NCBI RefSeq assembly: GCF_017939745.1
Contig: NZ_JAGKQQ010000001.1
Location: forward strand, 6,587,299-6,651,298
From: Gemmata palustris
Lineage (GTDB): Bacteria > Planctomycetota > Planctomycetia > Gemmatales > Gemmataceae
DNA length: 64,000 bases
Direction of reading: 5' to 3'
Positions 27,425-36,347 of the stretch are shown here, piece by piece. Positions within the stretch are counted from its first letter, which is position 1; every line of letters starts with the position of its first letter. Below the pieces are notes generated by a model that saw nothing but the letters and a program-made list of their open reading frames with translations, was not told where the DNA came from and ran no database searches. Position numbers and translations under genes: made by a program.

Positions 27425-28828
27425 TTACTTCTTCTCGGTAAAGGCGTAGAGGAACTTGTCGCTACGAATGTAAAGCGTGTTGTGGGCGATGGCCGGCGTC
27501 GCGCGAACCGGCTCCGGCAGCTTCACGGAGTACGCCACGTCCGGCGCGTCCTCGCCCGCAACGATCACGGCCACAGTGCCCTCCAGGGATGCGATGTAGA
27601 TGTGCCCGTTCGCCGCGACCGGCGACGCATAGTACCGGGCGCCGGCCTTTACGCGCTCGGCCTCGTACACGGGCTTACCAGTCTTCGCGTCGAGGCACGT
27701 CATCAGCGGACCGTCCTTGAGCAGGTACATCCGTTCGCGGTACACGACGGGACTGGGCACGTAGGGCAGGTTCTTGGTGTACGACCACGCGATCTCGCCC
27801 TTCCCGCCCGGTTTCAGAGCAACCGCACGGTTCTCACCACCCGCGAGCACTTTCATGTTTTCAGCCCACTCCTCGCGGGTGATCTTTCCGTCCTTGTTCG
27901 GGTCGTTGTTGTCGAAGAAGTTCCCGAACGGCGTCTTCGCGGCTCCGGCCTTTGTGAGGTGGCCGAGTTTGTCTTCCCCGGCCTGCTTCAGGATCTCGTC
28001 GAACGTGGGGAGTTTGAAGTCCGAGCCGCCGGGCGACCACCCCGAGTACACCAGCGTGTCTTTGAACACCACCGGTGTGGTGCAGGCGACCGCCGCCATC
28101 TTGTTGACGGCCCACAGCTCCTTACCCGATTGTAGATCGTACCCGGTGAGTGACGCCATGCCGGGGACAATCAGCACCTTCTTACCGCCGTCGTCCCACA
28201 CTACCGGTGAGCTGAACGCGGTCTTCTGCTTGCGCTCGGTCTTCCACGCCTGCGAGCCGGTCGCGAGATCGATCGCGTACACGGCCGAATCTTTCGACAG
28301 GTCGCGCGCGAGCAACACGAGCCCGTCCGCAATGACCGGCGACGTACCGGTACCGAACTCGTTGTTCGTCACCGCCGTCGGCAGCTCGAACTTCCACTGC
28401 TCGTTCCCGTCGAGGTCGTAGCACACCAGGCCGCACGAGCCGAAGTAGCTCACGACCGTCTTCCCGTCGCTCGCGGGAGTGGACGCGGCCGGGCTGCCCT
28501 CGGTCGGGTGGAACGGTTCGATCTTCTTGGCCTTCGCCTCCTTGCGCCACAATTCCTTACCGTCGGTGCGGGAATAGCAGATGGTGAAGAGTTTGTTGTC
28601 CTCGAACGCGGTCAGCACGATCTTGTCGCCGATCACGATCGGTGACGACGCGCCCGGTGGAACCGCGACCTTCCACGCGAGATTCTCTTTCAATCCGAAC
28701 TTTACCGGCGGCTTTTGGTCGTCCGCCACACCCGCCCCTGCCGGCCCGCGGAACTGTGCCCAGTCCGCGGCAGTGAGTAAGGGCGCGAGGGCGAGCGAGA
28801 GTGTTAAACTAGCAATCAATTTGGTCAT
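27425..28828 (-). CDS. PQQ-like beta-propeller protein with an embedded EF-hand
   Basis: The 467-residue precursor has a signal peptide (MTKLIASLTLSLALAPLLTA). The mature protein starts ADWAQFRGPAGAGV, a planctomycete propeller opening, with blade motifs such as CYDLDGNEQWKFE, AIDLATGSQAWKTE and CLDAKTGKPVYEAE. Between blades, near residue 310, lies DNNDPNKDGKITREEW. This is close to a complete EF-hand loop (D-x-N-x-D-G-x-I-x-x-x-E), followed by a helix, so calcium may regulate or stabilise the propeller. It is convergent with the propeller at 25978. The function is unknown; outer-membrane or periplasmic location is likely. Confidence 0.83.
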   Translation of the reverse strand: MTKLIASLTLSLALAPLLTAADWAQFRGPAGAGVADDQKPPVKFGLKENLAWKVAVPPGASSPIVIGDKIVLTAFEDNKLFTICYSRTDGKELWRKEAKAKKIEPFHPTEGSPAASTPASDGKTVVSYFGSCGLVCYDLDGNEQWKFELPTAVTNNEFGTGTSPVIADGLVLLARDLSKDSAVYAIDLATGSQAWKTERKQKTAFSSPVVWDDGGKKVLIVPGMASLTGYDLQSGKELWAVNKMAAVACTTPVVFKDTLVYSGWSPGGSDFKLPTFDEILKQAGEDKLGHLTKAGAAKTPFGNFFDNNDPNKDGKITREEWAENMKVLAGGENRAVALKPGGKGEIAWSYTKNLPYVPSPVVYRERMYLLKDGPLMTCLDAKTGKPVYEAERVKAGARYYASPVAANGHIYIASLEGTVAVIVAGEDAPDVAYSVKLPEPVRATPAIAHNTLYIRSDKFLYAFTEKK

Positions 28829-28899
28829 TCATGACTCCGAGTAACGAACTGGCAGAGGCGAATTGGGGAGCGTATCAGCAGCTTCGGCGGAGTCCCAGG

Positions 28900-29544
28900 T
28901 CAGATGCGAATGATCGCGTCGTCCACCGAGAACCGCACCTTGGCGTTGCTCGCGTGTTTGTCTTCCGGCGACCGGTAGCCCGCGGTCGCGATCACCACCG
29001 ACGCCAGCCCCTTCTCCTTCAGCCCGAGAATCTCGTCGTACTTGTCGCCCTGGAACCCCTCCATTGGGCACGCATCTACACCGACCAGCGCTGCCGCGGA
29101 GATGAACACACCCAGGGCGATGTACGCCTGGCGCGCGGCCCAGCGGTGCGCTTGCCCCGCATCCATCCGCGAGAGCGAACCGAGCATCATCTGCTTGAAC
29201 GCATCGAGACTTTCGACCGTGACTCCGCGCACGTGCGCGGTTCGGGCAACGTAAGCCTCAATGTCTGCCGCGGTGGGCGGGTTCTTCGCGGCGAACACCA
29301 CGAGGTGCGAGGCGTCCAGGATTTGCGCCTGGTTGTACGACACCGCGTGCAGTTGCGCCCGCACGCCCGGGTCCGTGACCACAACGAACTTCCACGGTTG
29401 CAGCCCGTAGGACGACGGCGCCAGCACGGGCGCCTGTTCGAGCTGCGCCCACAACTCGGGGGCGATCTTCTTCGTGGGGTCGAACTTCTTGGTGGCGTAG
29501 CGCCAGCCGAGTTGCGTCAAGACGGTTTCGGGCGGAACGGGCAT
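28900..29544 (-). CDS. Nitroreductase family NAD(P)H-dependent oxidoreductase
   Basis: The 214-residue protein shows the nitroreductase signature: RYATKKFDPTKKI near the N-terminus, LAPSSYGLQPWKFVVV for FMN binding, and a GVDACPMEGF segment near residue 160 as in NfsB-type enzymes. ATG 29544 follows GGAGA. These FMN enzymes reduce nitro compounds, quinones or enones using NAD(P)H in the cytoplasm. It is the last gene of a same-strand cluster with an alcohol dehydrogenase, a flavodoxin-like protein and an SDR, though a 159-bp gap with a palindrome separates it from the ADH gene. Confidence 0.88.
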   Translation of the reverse strand: MPVPPETVLTQLGWRYATKKFDPTKKIAPELWAQLEQAPVLAPSSYGLQPWKFVVVTDPGVRAQLHAVSYNQAQILDASHLVVFAAKNPPTAADIEAYVARTAHVRGVTVESLDAFKQMMLGSLSRMDAGQAHRWAARQAYIALGVFISAAALVGVDACPMEGFQGDKYDEILGLKEKGLASVVIATAGYRSPEDKHASNAKVRFSVDDAIIRI

Positions 29545-29589
29545 GAAATCTCCGGATAAAGTGAACAACCGGGACAGAGCGTCGCCCCG

Positions 29590-29615
29590 GCCCCTCCCTA
29601 TTAGACAGGGAAGGG
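29590..29615. repeat. Short C/G-rich palindrome of the CCCTCCCT family
   Basis: CCCCTCCCT, ATTAGAC, AGGGAAGGG forms an imperfect hairpin with a one-base bulge. It resembles the units at 24203-24243 and 36407-36446. Confidence 0.6.
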
Positions 29616-29703
29616 AGCAGCACAAAGTACAACAGGCGTCGTGTGGACTTCTTTCACGGCTTCCGCTCTGCCTTTTGGGAAGACGAGGAAGGGCCTTCAG
29701 TCG

Positions 29704-30720
29704 CTACGCCTTCAGGTCGTTTTCCAGCACGACGCGATACCGCGCCTTGCCCGCACGGACGTGATCGAGCGCTTCGTTCACCTTCGTGAGCGGGAACGTT
29801 TCCGTGACCGGCTCGATCTTGTGCCGGGCGCAGAACGCGAGCATGTCTGCCGTTGTGACCGGGCTGCCGAGCGGCGACCCGGAAAGCGATTTTTGCGGCA
29901 TAATCATCGCCATCGCCGGAACCGCGATCGGTTCGAGCACCGCCCCCACGAAGTGCAGCCGGCCCTTCGGCGCGAGCGCCGTGATGTACGCCGGCCAGTT
30001 TAGCGGCACGTTCACGGTCACGAGGATCAGGTCGAGCGTCCCCGCGATCTTCTGCATGGCCGCATCGTCCTTGGAGTTGACGACGTGGTGCGCGCCGAGC
30101 CGTTTCGCCTCATCGGTCTTTCCGGCCGAGGACGAGAACGCGACCACCTCACAGCCCCACTTGTTCGCGAACTGCACCGCCATGTGCCCCAACCCGCCGA
30201 TCCCGACGATTCCGACGCGGTGCGTGGGGCGCACGTCGAACTGTACGAGCGGGTTGAACACCGTTAGCCCGCCGCAAAACAACGGACCGGCCTTCACCGG
30301 GTCGATCCCTTCGGGTAGAGGAGTTGCCCAGGCCCAGTGCGCACGGACCTTGTTCGCGAACCCGCCGTGGCGCCCGACGATCGTTTGCTCCGCGGTCGGG
30401 CAGAGATTGTGGTCGCCGCTCATGCACTGCCGGCAGCGCATGCAACTCTGCGAGTACCAGCCCAGGCCGACGCGCGTGCCCGGCTTCACGGTCGCGACGC
30501 GCGAACCGACCGCGGTCACGGTGCCGACCACCTCGTGCCCCGCGACCAGTGGGTACGCGCTCATGCCCCAATCGTTGTCGAGCATCGACAGGTCCGAGTG
30601 GCAAATCCCGCAGTGCGAAACGGCGATCTCCACCTGCTCGTCGCCGAGCGCGCCGGGATCGTACTCGAACGCTTTCAACTCGCCCTTGGGCTGCTGTGCT
30701 GCGAACGCGCGAATCGACAT
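29704..30720 (-). CDS. Zinc-dependent alcohol dehydrogenase (YahK/CAD-like)
   Basis: The 338-residue medium-chain dehydrogenase has the catalytic zinc set HCGICHSD (near 36-43) and GHE at about 61-63. The structural zinc cysteines are in SCMRCRQCMSGDHNLC, and the NAD(P) Rossmann motif GIGGLGHMAVQFA is near 170. The layout matches YahK/cinnamyl-alcohol-dehydrogenase type aldehyde reductases, usually NADPH-linked and active on a range of aldehydes. The flavodoxin-like gene ends 27 nt upstream, so they share a transcript. Confidence 0.9.
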   Translation of the reverse strand: MSIRAFAAQQPKGELKAFEYDPGALGDEQVEIAVSHCGICHSDLSMLDNDWGMSAYPLVAGHEVVGTVTAVGSRVATVKPGTRVGLGWYSQSCMRCRQCMSGDHNLCPTAEQTIVGRHGGFANKVRAHWAWATPLPEGIDPVKAGPLFCGGLTVFNPLVQFDVRPTHRVGIVGIGGLGHMAVQFANKWGCEVVAFSSSAGKTDEAKRLGAHHVVNSKDDAAMQKIAGTLDLILVTVNVPLNWPAYITALAPKGRLHFVGAVLEPIAVPAMAMIMPQKSLSGSPLGSPVTTADMLAFCARHKIEPVTETFPLTKVNEALDHVRAGKARYRVVLENDLKA

Positions 30721-30747
30721 TGGCTTGCTCCGTGAAAGTGGTTGTGG

Positions 30748-31326
30748 TTACTTGCCCTTCACCCAACGAACAGCGGTTTCGGCGACGCGCTGTCCCAAAA
30801 GCACGGCCGTCTTGCGGTCGCCCTCGTTCACTTTCTCCTGCCCCCACGCCGTTTGCGCCATCACGCCCCCGTACCCGGCCAGCCGGTTCAACTTGTCCGC
30901 TTCGTACCCCTCGACTTTGATACCGGGGCTGACCCAAACCATGCTGTGCTGCATCGCGTTCACCCACAGTCCGATGAGCGTGCTCTGCTTGTCCCCGCTC
31001 AGGTTCTGCGAGTGCGTGAATGCGGCCGCGATCTTGTCCTTCCACCCCTGGGCCATCCACACCTCGCTGGACGTGTCGATGAACGCTTTGAACTGCGCGG
31101 CGTACCCGCCCATGTATGTCGGGGTGCCGAACACGATCGCGTCGGCCGCTGCGAGTTTCGCCATCACCGAGGGGTTCTTCCACCGGCCCTCGACAATATC
31201 CGCGCCAACGAGCCGCACCAGTTCAACGGTCGTGCCGCTCACGCCCTTCGCGCCCTCCGCAACGGCCTCGGCGAGCTGATGCGTGTGCCCCTGCCCGGAG
31301 AAATAGACGATCGCGACCGTTGCCAT
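30748..31326 (-). CDS. Flavodoxin-like NAD(P)H:quinone oxidoreductase (WrbA-like)
   Basis: The 192-residue protein starts MATVAIVYFSGQGHTHQLA, an FMN phosphate-binding loop, and contains FGTPTYMGGYAAQFKAF, closely recalling WrbA (GTPTRFG...F). Such proteins carry out two-electron quinone reduction. ATG 31326 starts at the conserved N-terminus. It lies 44 nt after the SDR stop and 27 nt before the ADH gene; the trio likely forms one operon handling reactive carbonyls or quinones. Confidence 0.85.
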   Translation of the reverse strand: MATVAIVYFSGQGHTHQLAEAVAEGAKGVSGTTVELVRLVGADIVEGRWKNPSVMAKLAAADAIVFGTPTYMGGYAAQFKAFIDTSSEVWMAQGWKDKIAAAFTHSQNLSGDKQSTLIGLWVNAMQHSMVWVSPGIKVEGYEADKLNRLAGYGGVMAQTAWGQEKVNEGDRKTAVLLGQRVAETAVRWVKGK

Positions 31327-31370
31327 GACACTGCTCCTGAATGACGTGAGAGCGGAGAGGTGCGATTGGG

Positions 31371-32129
31371 TTACTGCGCCAGGAACCCGCCGTCCACGGG
31401 CAGCGAAATCCCGGTGGTGAACTTCGCCTCGTCGCTCGCGAGATAGAGGACGGCCGCGGCCACTTCTTCCCCGCGCCCCATCCGCCCGACCGGGTGCATC
31501 GAAGCGAGTGCCTTCCCCTGTTCGCTGTGCTCTCCGCCGACGAACCGATCGATCATCTCTGTCACGATTGCGGCCGGGGCCACAGCATTGACGCGGACAC
31601 CTTGTTTTGCGTACTCCAGCGCCGTCGACTTCGTGATCCCTTCGACCGCGTGCTTGGTCGCGATGTACACGGACACGCCGCTCATACCGATGTGCCCCCC
31701 GACGCTCGATGTGTTGATGATCGCCCCACCGCCGGTCTTCAGTATCGCCGGGACTTCGTATTTCATGCTCGCGAGGACGCCCCACACGTTGATGTCGAAC
31801 ACGCGCCGGTATTCTGCTTCCGTGACCTCCGTGACCGGCCCCATTGATTCGACCCCGGCGTTGTTGAACGCGACGTCGAGCCGGCCGAACTTCGCGACCG
31901 TTTCCTCGACGAGCCGCTTCACGTCTGCTTCTTTCGCGACATCGGCTTGCACGAATGCCGCTGTGCCGCCGGCTTTCTTGATCTCCTCGACGACCGCCAG
32001 ACCCTCTGTTTCGCGCCGACCGGAGAGAACGACTTTCGCGCCCTCTTTGGCGAACGCGACAGCCGTTGCCCGACCGATTCCGCTCGTTCCACCGGTCACG
32101 AGTACGACCTTACCGCTGAACCGCGCCAT
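31371..32129 (-). CDS. Short-chain dehydrogenase/reductase
   Basis: The 252-residue SDR has TGGTSGIG at 12-19 (cofactor binding), NNAG, a catalytic Ser in the NTSSVGG region and Y-x-x-x-K (YIATK). It ends with a C-terminal DGGF. These are the classical SDR residues (N-S-Y-K tetrad). The substrate is unknown. It is the first gene of the minus-strand reductase cluster and divergent from the ligase gene at 32359 (229-bp gap). Confidence 0.92.
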   Translation of the reverse strand: MARFSGKVVLVTGGTSGIGRATAVAFAKEGAKVVLSGRRETEGLAVVEEIKKAGGTAAFVQADVAKEADVKRLVEETVAKFGRLDVAFNNAGVESMGPVTEVTEAEYRRVFDINVWGVLASMKYEVPAILKTGGGAIINTSSVGGHIGMSGVSVYIATKHAVEGITKSTALEYAKQGVRVNAVAPAAIVTEMIDRFVGGEHSEQGKALASMHPVGRMGRGEEVAAAVLYLASDEAKFTTGISLPVDGGFLAQ

Positions 32130-32358
32130 GACATGTTCCTCGAATTTCGTCGCGATCGCGCCCAAAGCCCGGGCCGGTGCCGCGGCGTGAAGGTGATGTG
32201 AAGCCGACCTTACGAACTTGATGCGGGGAACTACCGGAAGTTAACACCGGGCTTACAGCGACGAAAAACTTCTCCCGGGCACGCGACTACGACGATTGCA
32301 ACGCTCCACCTCTGGCGTTAGTTTCTCTTCCACCACACCAAACCAACGCAGGTGTTTT

Positions 32359-33807
32359 ATGGACCTCAATGACGGCCAAATTTACGAAATGCAGGGTTCC
32401 GGTAAGAACCCATACAAGATCAAGAACGTTGGTGGAGTGTACTCCTGCTCCTGCCCCGCGTGGCTCAATCAGAACGCGCCGAGTAACGCACGGACGTGCA
32501 AACACATCCGCAAGCTCCGCGGCGATGCGGTCGAAGAACAGCGCCTCGCGAGCGCGGGGGAGCTGCTACCCCCAAAACCCAAAGGCGCGGAAGATAAGAA
32601 AGAACTGCCGCTGCTCCAGGGCGAACCCTGGGACGAGAAACAAGACCTCACCGGCTGGTGGATGAGCGAAAAGCTCGACGGCGTGCGGGCCTACTGGGAC
32701 GGCAAACAGTTCCTCTCGCGGGGGTACAACATTTACTACGCCCCGGACTGGTTTACTGCGGGACTGCCCGATCACCCGCTCGACGGCGAACTGTGGATCG
32801 CGCGCAAGAAGTTCCAGTCTGCCACCGATATTGCAAAAAGCCAGGGAGCCCCGGATCGCTGGAAAGACCTCAAATTCCTCGTTTTTGATGCCCCTGATGT
32901 CCCCGGCCCGTTCGAGGACCGGGTGAAGTTCCTGGCTTCCGCGGCACCAACCTGGAAGACCACATATACCTCTTTGGTCGAACACATCGCTTGCACCGGG
33001 AACGACCACGTTCGCGCCGAACTTGAGAGAGTGACCGGACTCGGAGGTGAGGGCCTCATGCTGCGTAAACCCGGCTCCCACTACGAGCGCGTGCGCTCCT
33101 CAACGATCCTGAAGGTCAAGAAGTTCCTCGACATGGAAGTGGTCGTAACGGACTACGAGCCGGGCGAGGGCCGACACGCAGGGCGCGTGGGGGCGCTGTG
33201 GGTGCGCCTGAGCACCGGCGTTAAATGCAAAGTCGGTACGGGCCTGAAAGACAAGGACCGCGACAATCCGCCTGCGAAGGGAAGCATCATCACCGTGAAG
33301 TACCAAGAGTTGACCGACGACGGCGCGCTGCGGTTCCCCGTGTACGTCGGTCCGCGCCCAGATGGGCACCCGAACGCCGCACCGCCCACGCGCAAAAAGG
33401 AAACGTTCGTTCCCGTTCCGGAGCCGGCGAAGATCGAGAAAGTCACCGTCGCGGTGGCGCCTCCAGCGCCTGTGGCCGTCCCCGTAACGCCGCCGAAATC
33501 GGCGGAAGCCCCGAAACCCAAGTCCGAACCCAAACCCGTTCCTGCTTCTCCCCCAATTTCATTCGGAGGATCGACGATGGATACGACGACTAAACGGTAT
33601 TTCGAGTTCGTGGACGGTTCGTCTAGCAAATTCTGGGAAGTTTGGACTGAAGGAACCGATGTTGTCACGCAGTGGGGCAAGATCGGCACCCCCGGTCGCG
33701 AGACGCGCAAGGAGTTCACGGACGCTGCGAAGACGCAGAAGGAGTACGACAAACTCGTCACCGAGAAGACTGGCAAGGGCTACTCGGAGAAGCCGCGCCC
33801 GGCGTAA
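32359..33807 (+). CDS. SWIM zinc finger / ATP-dependent DNA ligase / WGR domain protein
   Basis: The 482-residue protein has three parts. An N-terminal SWIM finger has C30-x-C32-x14-C47-x-H49. The nucleotidyltransferase domain (about 95-330) has ligase motif I SEKLDG with Lys105 as the AMP-accepting residue, motif III LDGELW, motif IV GEGLMLRKPG and motif V ILKVKKF; an OB-like segment follows. After a Pro/Lys-rich linker (about 335-395), a C-terminal WGR domain (about 398-480) has a TQWGKIGTPG core. It should seal nicks in DNA and bind nucleic acid through SWIM and WGR, as in PARP-like repair proteins. ATG 32359 is the first start preceded by AGG. Minimal ligases of this size usually act in repair, not replication. 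Confidence 0.85.
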   Translation: MDLNDGQIYEMQGSGKNPYKIKNVGGVYSCSCPAWLNQNAPSNARTCKHIRKLRGDAVEEQRLASAGELLPPKPKGAEDKKELPLLQGEPWDEKQDLTGWWMSEKLDGVRAYWDGKQFLSRGYNIYYAPDWFTAGLPDHPLDGELWIARKKFQSATDIAKSQGAPDRWKDLKFLVFDAPDVPGPFEDRVKFLASAAPTWKTTYTSLVEHIACTGNDHVRAELERVTGLGGEGLMLRKPGSHYERVRSSTILKVKKFLDMEVVVTDYEPGEGRHAGRVGALWVRLSTGVKCKVGTGLKDKDRDNPPAKGSIITVKYQELTDDGALRFPVYVGPRPDGHPNAAPPTRKKETFVPVPEPAKIEKVTVAVAPPAPVAVPVTPPKSAEAPKPKSEPKPVPASPPISFGGSTMDTTTKRYFEFVDGSSSKFWEVWTEGTDVVTQWGKIGTPGRETRKEFTDAAKTQKEYDKLVTEKTGKGYSEKPRPA

Positions 33808-34227
33808 CAAAGAACACGGCACGGTCCCGCGGTCACCGGCTCGCGAGCCGGTGACCGTTTCCTTTCGCGGCTCAATTCGGCGCGATTCAAATTTTGGGAA
33901 TTCCGCGTATTCACGACTGTCGGAAGTACAGGCACGAAGGCGCGCAAAAGAAATCCTGCGCGTTGACCAACCGCGCGCGCTGGCACTAAGAATAGTCTCG
34001 TCCCGTCACCGTTCGTTACTCGCGATCGTTGTTCGCCGTCCCCCGCGCGGTCCCCATCCCGCGCCGATTGTTCGCACTCGTACCCCCTTCAGCGGGCCGG
34101 CTGATTCCGGCCGTGTTGCCTTATTTTCTTTGTCCGGCGGTCGCGTCTCGCACCGCGACCGCCTCCCTTGCGCGCCGCGCGGCCCAACGCGCAGTGGCCC
34201 CGGCGCGCACTGAAAGGAACGCCTTTA
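33808..34227. other. 420-bp intergenic region with a perfect palindrome
   Basis: A 26-bp perfect palindrome (33831-33856, GGTCACCGGCTCG and its complement) followed by GTTTCCTTT is probably the terminator of the ligase gene. The rest, to the RTX-like gene, contains no recognisable gene, repeat or RNA. Confidence 0.65.
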
Positions 34228-35385
34228 ATGTCCGCGACCGCTCGCACGCTCTCCCAGTTCCTGCCGAAGCTCGACGCCCTCGAACAGCGCGAAGTCCCTG
34301 CGGTACTCGCTATTTTCAACACCTCGACCCTCAGCGTCATTGGGGACGGAAACGCAAACAACATCGTCGTTTCCGCCGACGCTACGGGCAAACTGCAGGT
34401 AACCAACAACGGCGCGGCCGTTACCATCAACACCACATTCGGGTCCGCGAACAAAGCCAACCTGCAAACGGTCAACGTCGATGCAAAGGGAGGCGACGAC
34501 ACGATCAACTTGGACCGCTCCCTGAACGTACTCGATGCCAACGGCAAGCTCGCCGCGGCCCCCAACGGCACGCTCTCGGGCGGCAGCGGAAACGACCGCA
34601 TCAGCTCCGGGATCGGGGGCTTCGTTGGCGGAGTGGTTGGCAACGCGATCGTCGGTAACCTCGTGATGGACGGCGGGTCCGGCGACGACTTCCTCGACAG
34701 CGGGTTCGGCAACGACGTGATGCTCGGTGGGAGCGGGAACGACACGCTCCGCTGGCTGCCCGGCACGCTCGTAGACACCTTCGACGGCGGCAGCGGAAAC
34801 GACACCGCGGTCATCGTCGGCAACGGTAACAACCAGGGCGATGCGTTCCGGCTCGACGCGGACCCGACCACGGGCGGCGCGCTCTTCCAGCGCACCAACC
34901 TCGTGCCGTTCAAGATCGGCATCACGACCACCGAAAACGTGGTGATGCAAACGCAGAGCGGTGACGACACGATCACCGTGACCGCACTGGCCGGCACCGG
35001 CGTGAAGACGGTGACAATGGATGGGGGTGACGGAAACGACGTGCTCGACGGCTCGGCCGCCGACGTGAAACTTCAACTCGTCGGCGGGGCCGGTGACGAC
35101 ACGCTCATCGGCGGTTTGAAGGACGACATCTTGGTGGGTGGTGACGGGAACGATTCGCTGGTTGGTGGGAAAGGTACTGACGTGCTCGACGGCGGTGCGG
35201 GAAACGACACTCTTGATGTTGGCACAAAAGACTGCAAGCAGGACGTACTCATCGGTGGGAGCGGTGCCGACACGTTCATCCGTCGGCAGGTGAACAAGTC
35301 CACCTCCCCGTCCCCGCAGTTCGATGACGTGCTGCTCGACTTCAGCGCTACGGACGGCGACGTGACGAAGATCATGTTCGTGTAA
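34228..35385 (+). CDS. RTX-like calcium-binding repeat protein
   Basis: The 385-residue acidic protein contains many GGxGxD nonapeptide-type repeats (GGSGNDRI, GGSGDDFLDSG, GGSGNDTL, GGDGNDVLDG, GGAGDDTLIGG, GGKGTDVLDGG), each expected to bind calcium in a parallel beta-roll. The N-terminus carries LDALEQREVPA, close to the LE-x-R-x-x-P motif found at the start of many large exported planctomycete proteins, rather than a classical signal peptide. No type I secretion genes are nearby. ATG 34228 follows AGGAA. A surface or extracellular structural role is plausible. Confidence 0.82.
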   Translation: MSATARTLSQFLPKLDALEQREVPAVLAIFNTSTLSVIGDGNANNIVVSADATGKLQVTNNGAAVTINTTFGSANKANLQTVNVDAKGGDDTINLDRSLNVLDANGKLAAAPNGTLSGGSGNDRISSGIGGFVGGVVGNAIVGNLVMDGGSGDDFLDSGFGNDVMLGGSGNDTLRWLPGTLVDTFDGGSGNDTAVIVGNGNNQGDAFRLDADPTTGGALFQRTNLVPFKIGITTTENVVMQTQSGDDTITVTALAGTGVKTVTMDGGDGNDVLDGSAADVKLQLVGGAGDDTLIGGLKDDILVGGDGNDSLVGGKGTDVLDGGAGNDTLDVGTKDCKQDVLIGGSGADTFIRRQVNKSTSPSPQFDDVLLDFSATDGDVTKIMFV

Positions 35386-35725
35386 AAGACAGAGAGCAGA
35401 GATCGGAAGACAGAGAACAGAGAGCGTGTCGGTTTTGTAGCCCCGGATGGGGCGACCGAGTGTAGCCAGGGGTGAAGCGCAGCGCAACCCCTGGCGAGGC
35501 CGCATCGCGACAAAAAGACCGCGTGTGTTTGCGGCAGGCGCGTTGGGAGCGCGTTGCGTTCGCGGAAGCCCGCCGGGGTTGCGCTCCGCTTTACCCCGGC
35601 TACTCGCTCACGCCCCATCCGGGGCTACAAAAACAACGCGCACCGGCCTTCTCGTTCTCTGTCCTCTGCCTTCTGGATCTCTGATCTCTAGTTTCTGATC
35701 TCTGGCTTCTGACCTCTGATCCCTC
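35386..35725. repeat. Composite nested inverted repeat (about 340 bp)
   Basis: An outer polypurine arm (35386-35425) pairs imperfectly with pyrimidine-rich 35653-35727. A perfect 22-bp pair (35433-35454 with 35611-35632) lies inside it. A third imperfect pair (35458-35496 with 35571-35609) lies inside that. It fills the gap between convergent genes; I see no coding potential that looks real. Confidence 0.85.
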
Positions 35726-36190
35726 TCAGGCCACTTCCTTTTTGCCGAACGGGTTCTGCTCGGCCCACACCTTCTCGGCCGCCGCTTTCTGTTCGGCCGT
35801 GAGGGGGTGGCTGAACGACCATGCGTGCCCGAACGGGTCCACGATTTGGCCGTACCGGTCGCCCCAGAACATATCCGCGGCCGGCATCGTGACCGTGGCA
35901 CCGGCCTGTTGCGCCTTCTCAATGGCCGCATCGCAGTTCGGCACGCACCAGTGCAACGTGACCGGCGACGGACCGGCCGGCGCACGCGACACGCCCCCGC
36001 AGTATTCGGGGAAGTCGTCGCACAGGAATAGTGTCGCGTCGCCGATCTTGAGCGCCGCGTGCATCAGGCGCCCGTCCTCAGTGGGCATGCGGGCCAGTTC
36101 CACGGCGCCGAGAGCGGCCACGTAGAACTCGATCGCTTTCGCACCGTTCTTCACCACCAGGTGCGGAATCAGGCCGTTCTTTTCGGACAT
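35726..36190 (-). CDS. VOC superfamily protein (PhnB/glyoxalase-like)
   Basis: The 154-residue protein has a VOC beta-alpha-beta-beta-beta layout: LIPHLVVKNGAKAIEFYV, followed by FGHAWSFSHPL with a DPFGH end motif. These are typical of PhnB-like, often DUF1428/3-demethylubiquinone-type, members. Whether a metal ligand set is complete is unclear. It is a single gene between two repeat elements. The function is unknown; antibiotic-binding or epimerase-type activities are possible for this superfamily. Confidence 0.85.
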   Translation of the reverse strand: MSEKNGLIPHLVVKNGAKAIEFYVAALGAVELARMPTEDGRLMHAALKIGDATLFLCDDFPEYCGGVSRAPAGPSPVTLHWCVPNCDAAIEKAQQAGATVTMPAADMFWGDRYGQIVDPFGHAWSFSHPLTAEQKAAAEKVWAEQNPFGKKEVA

Positions 36191-36347
36191 CGCGAACCCC
36201 CTTGAGGAAAGGAACTGCGAGAATCTTGCCGCTCACACCGTGGCGGCGCAATGTCAGTTGCGTGCAGATTTTGATCGCACGTTCACGTAAACAATCGGAC
36301 ACCGGCCGCCCGCAAATGAACCTTTCTTGCAAAATTGGTGTCAGAAG

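Noticed and set aside
29786-31279. A ~497-codon plus-strand open frame across the ADH and flavodoxin-like genes
   Set aside because: Both minus-strand genes carry strong family motifs (zinc cysteines, FMN loop). The plus-strand frame has none and spans their junction.
34225-35505. A long antisense open frame (about 426 codons) opposite the RTX-like gene
   Set aside because: The plus-strand frame has clear GGxGxD repeats; the antisense frame is a product of high GC and shows no recognisable motif.
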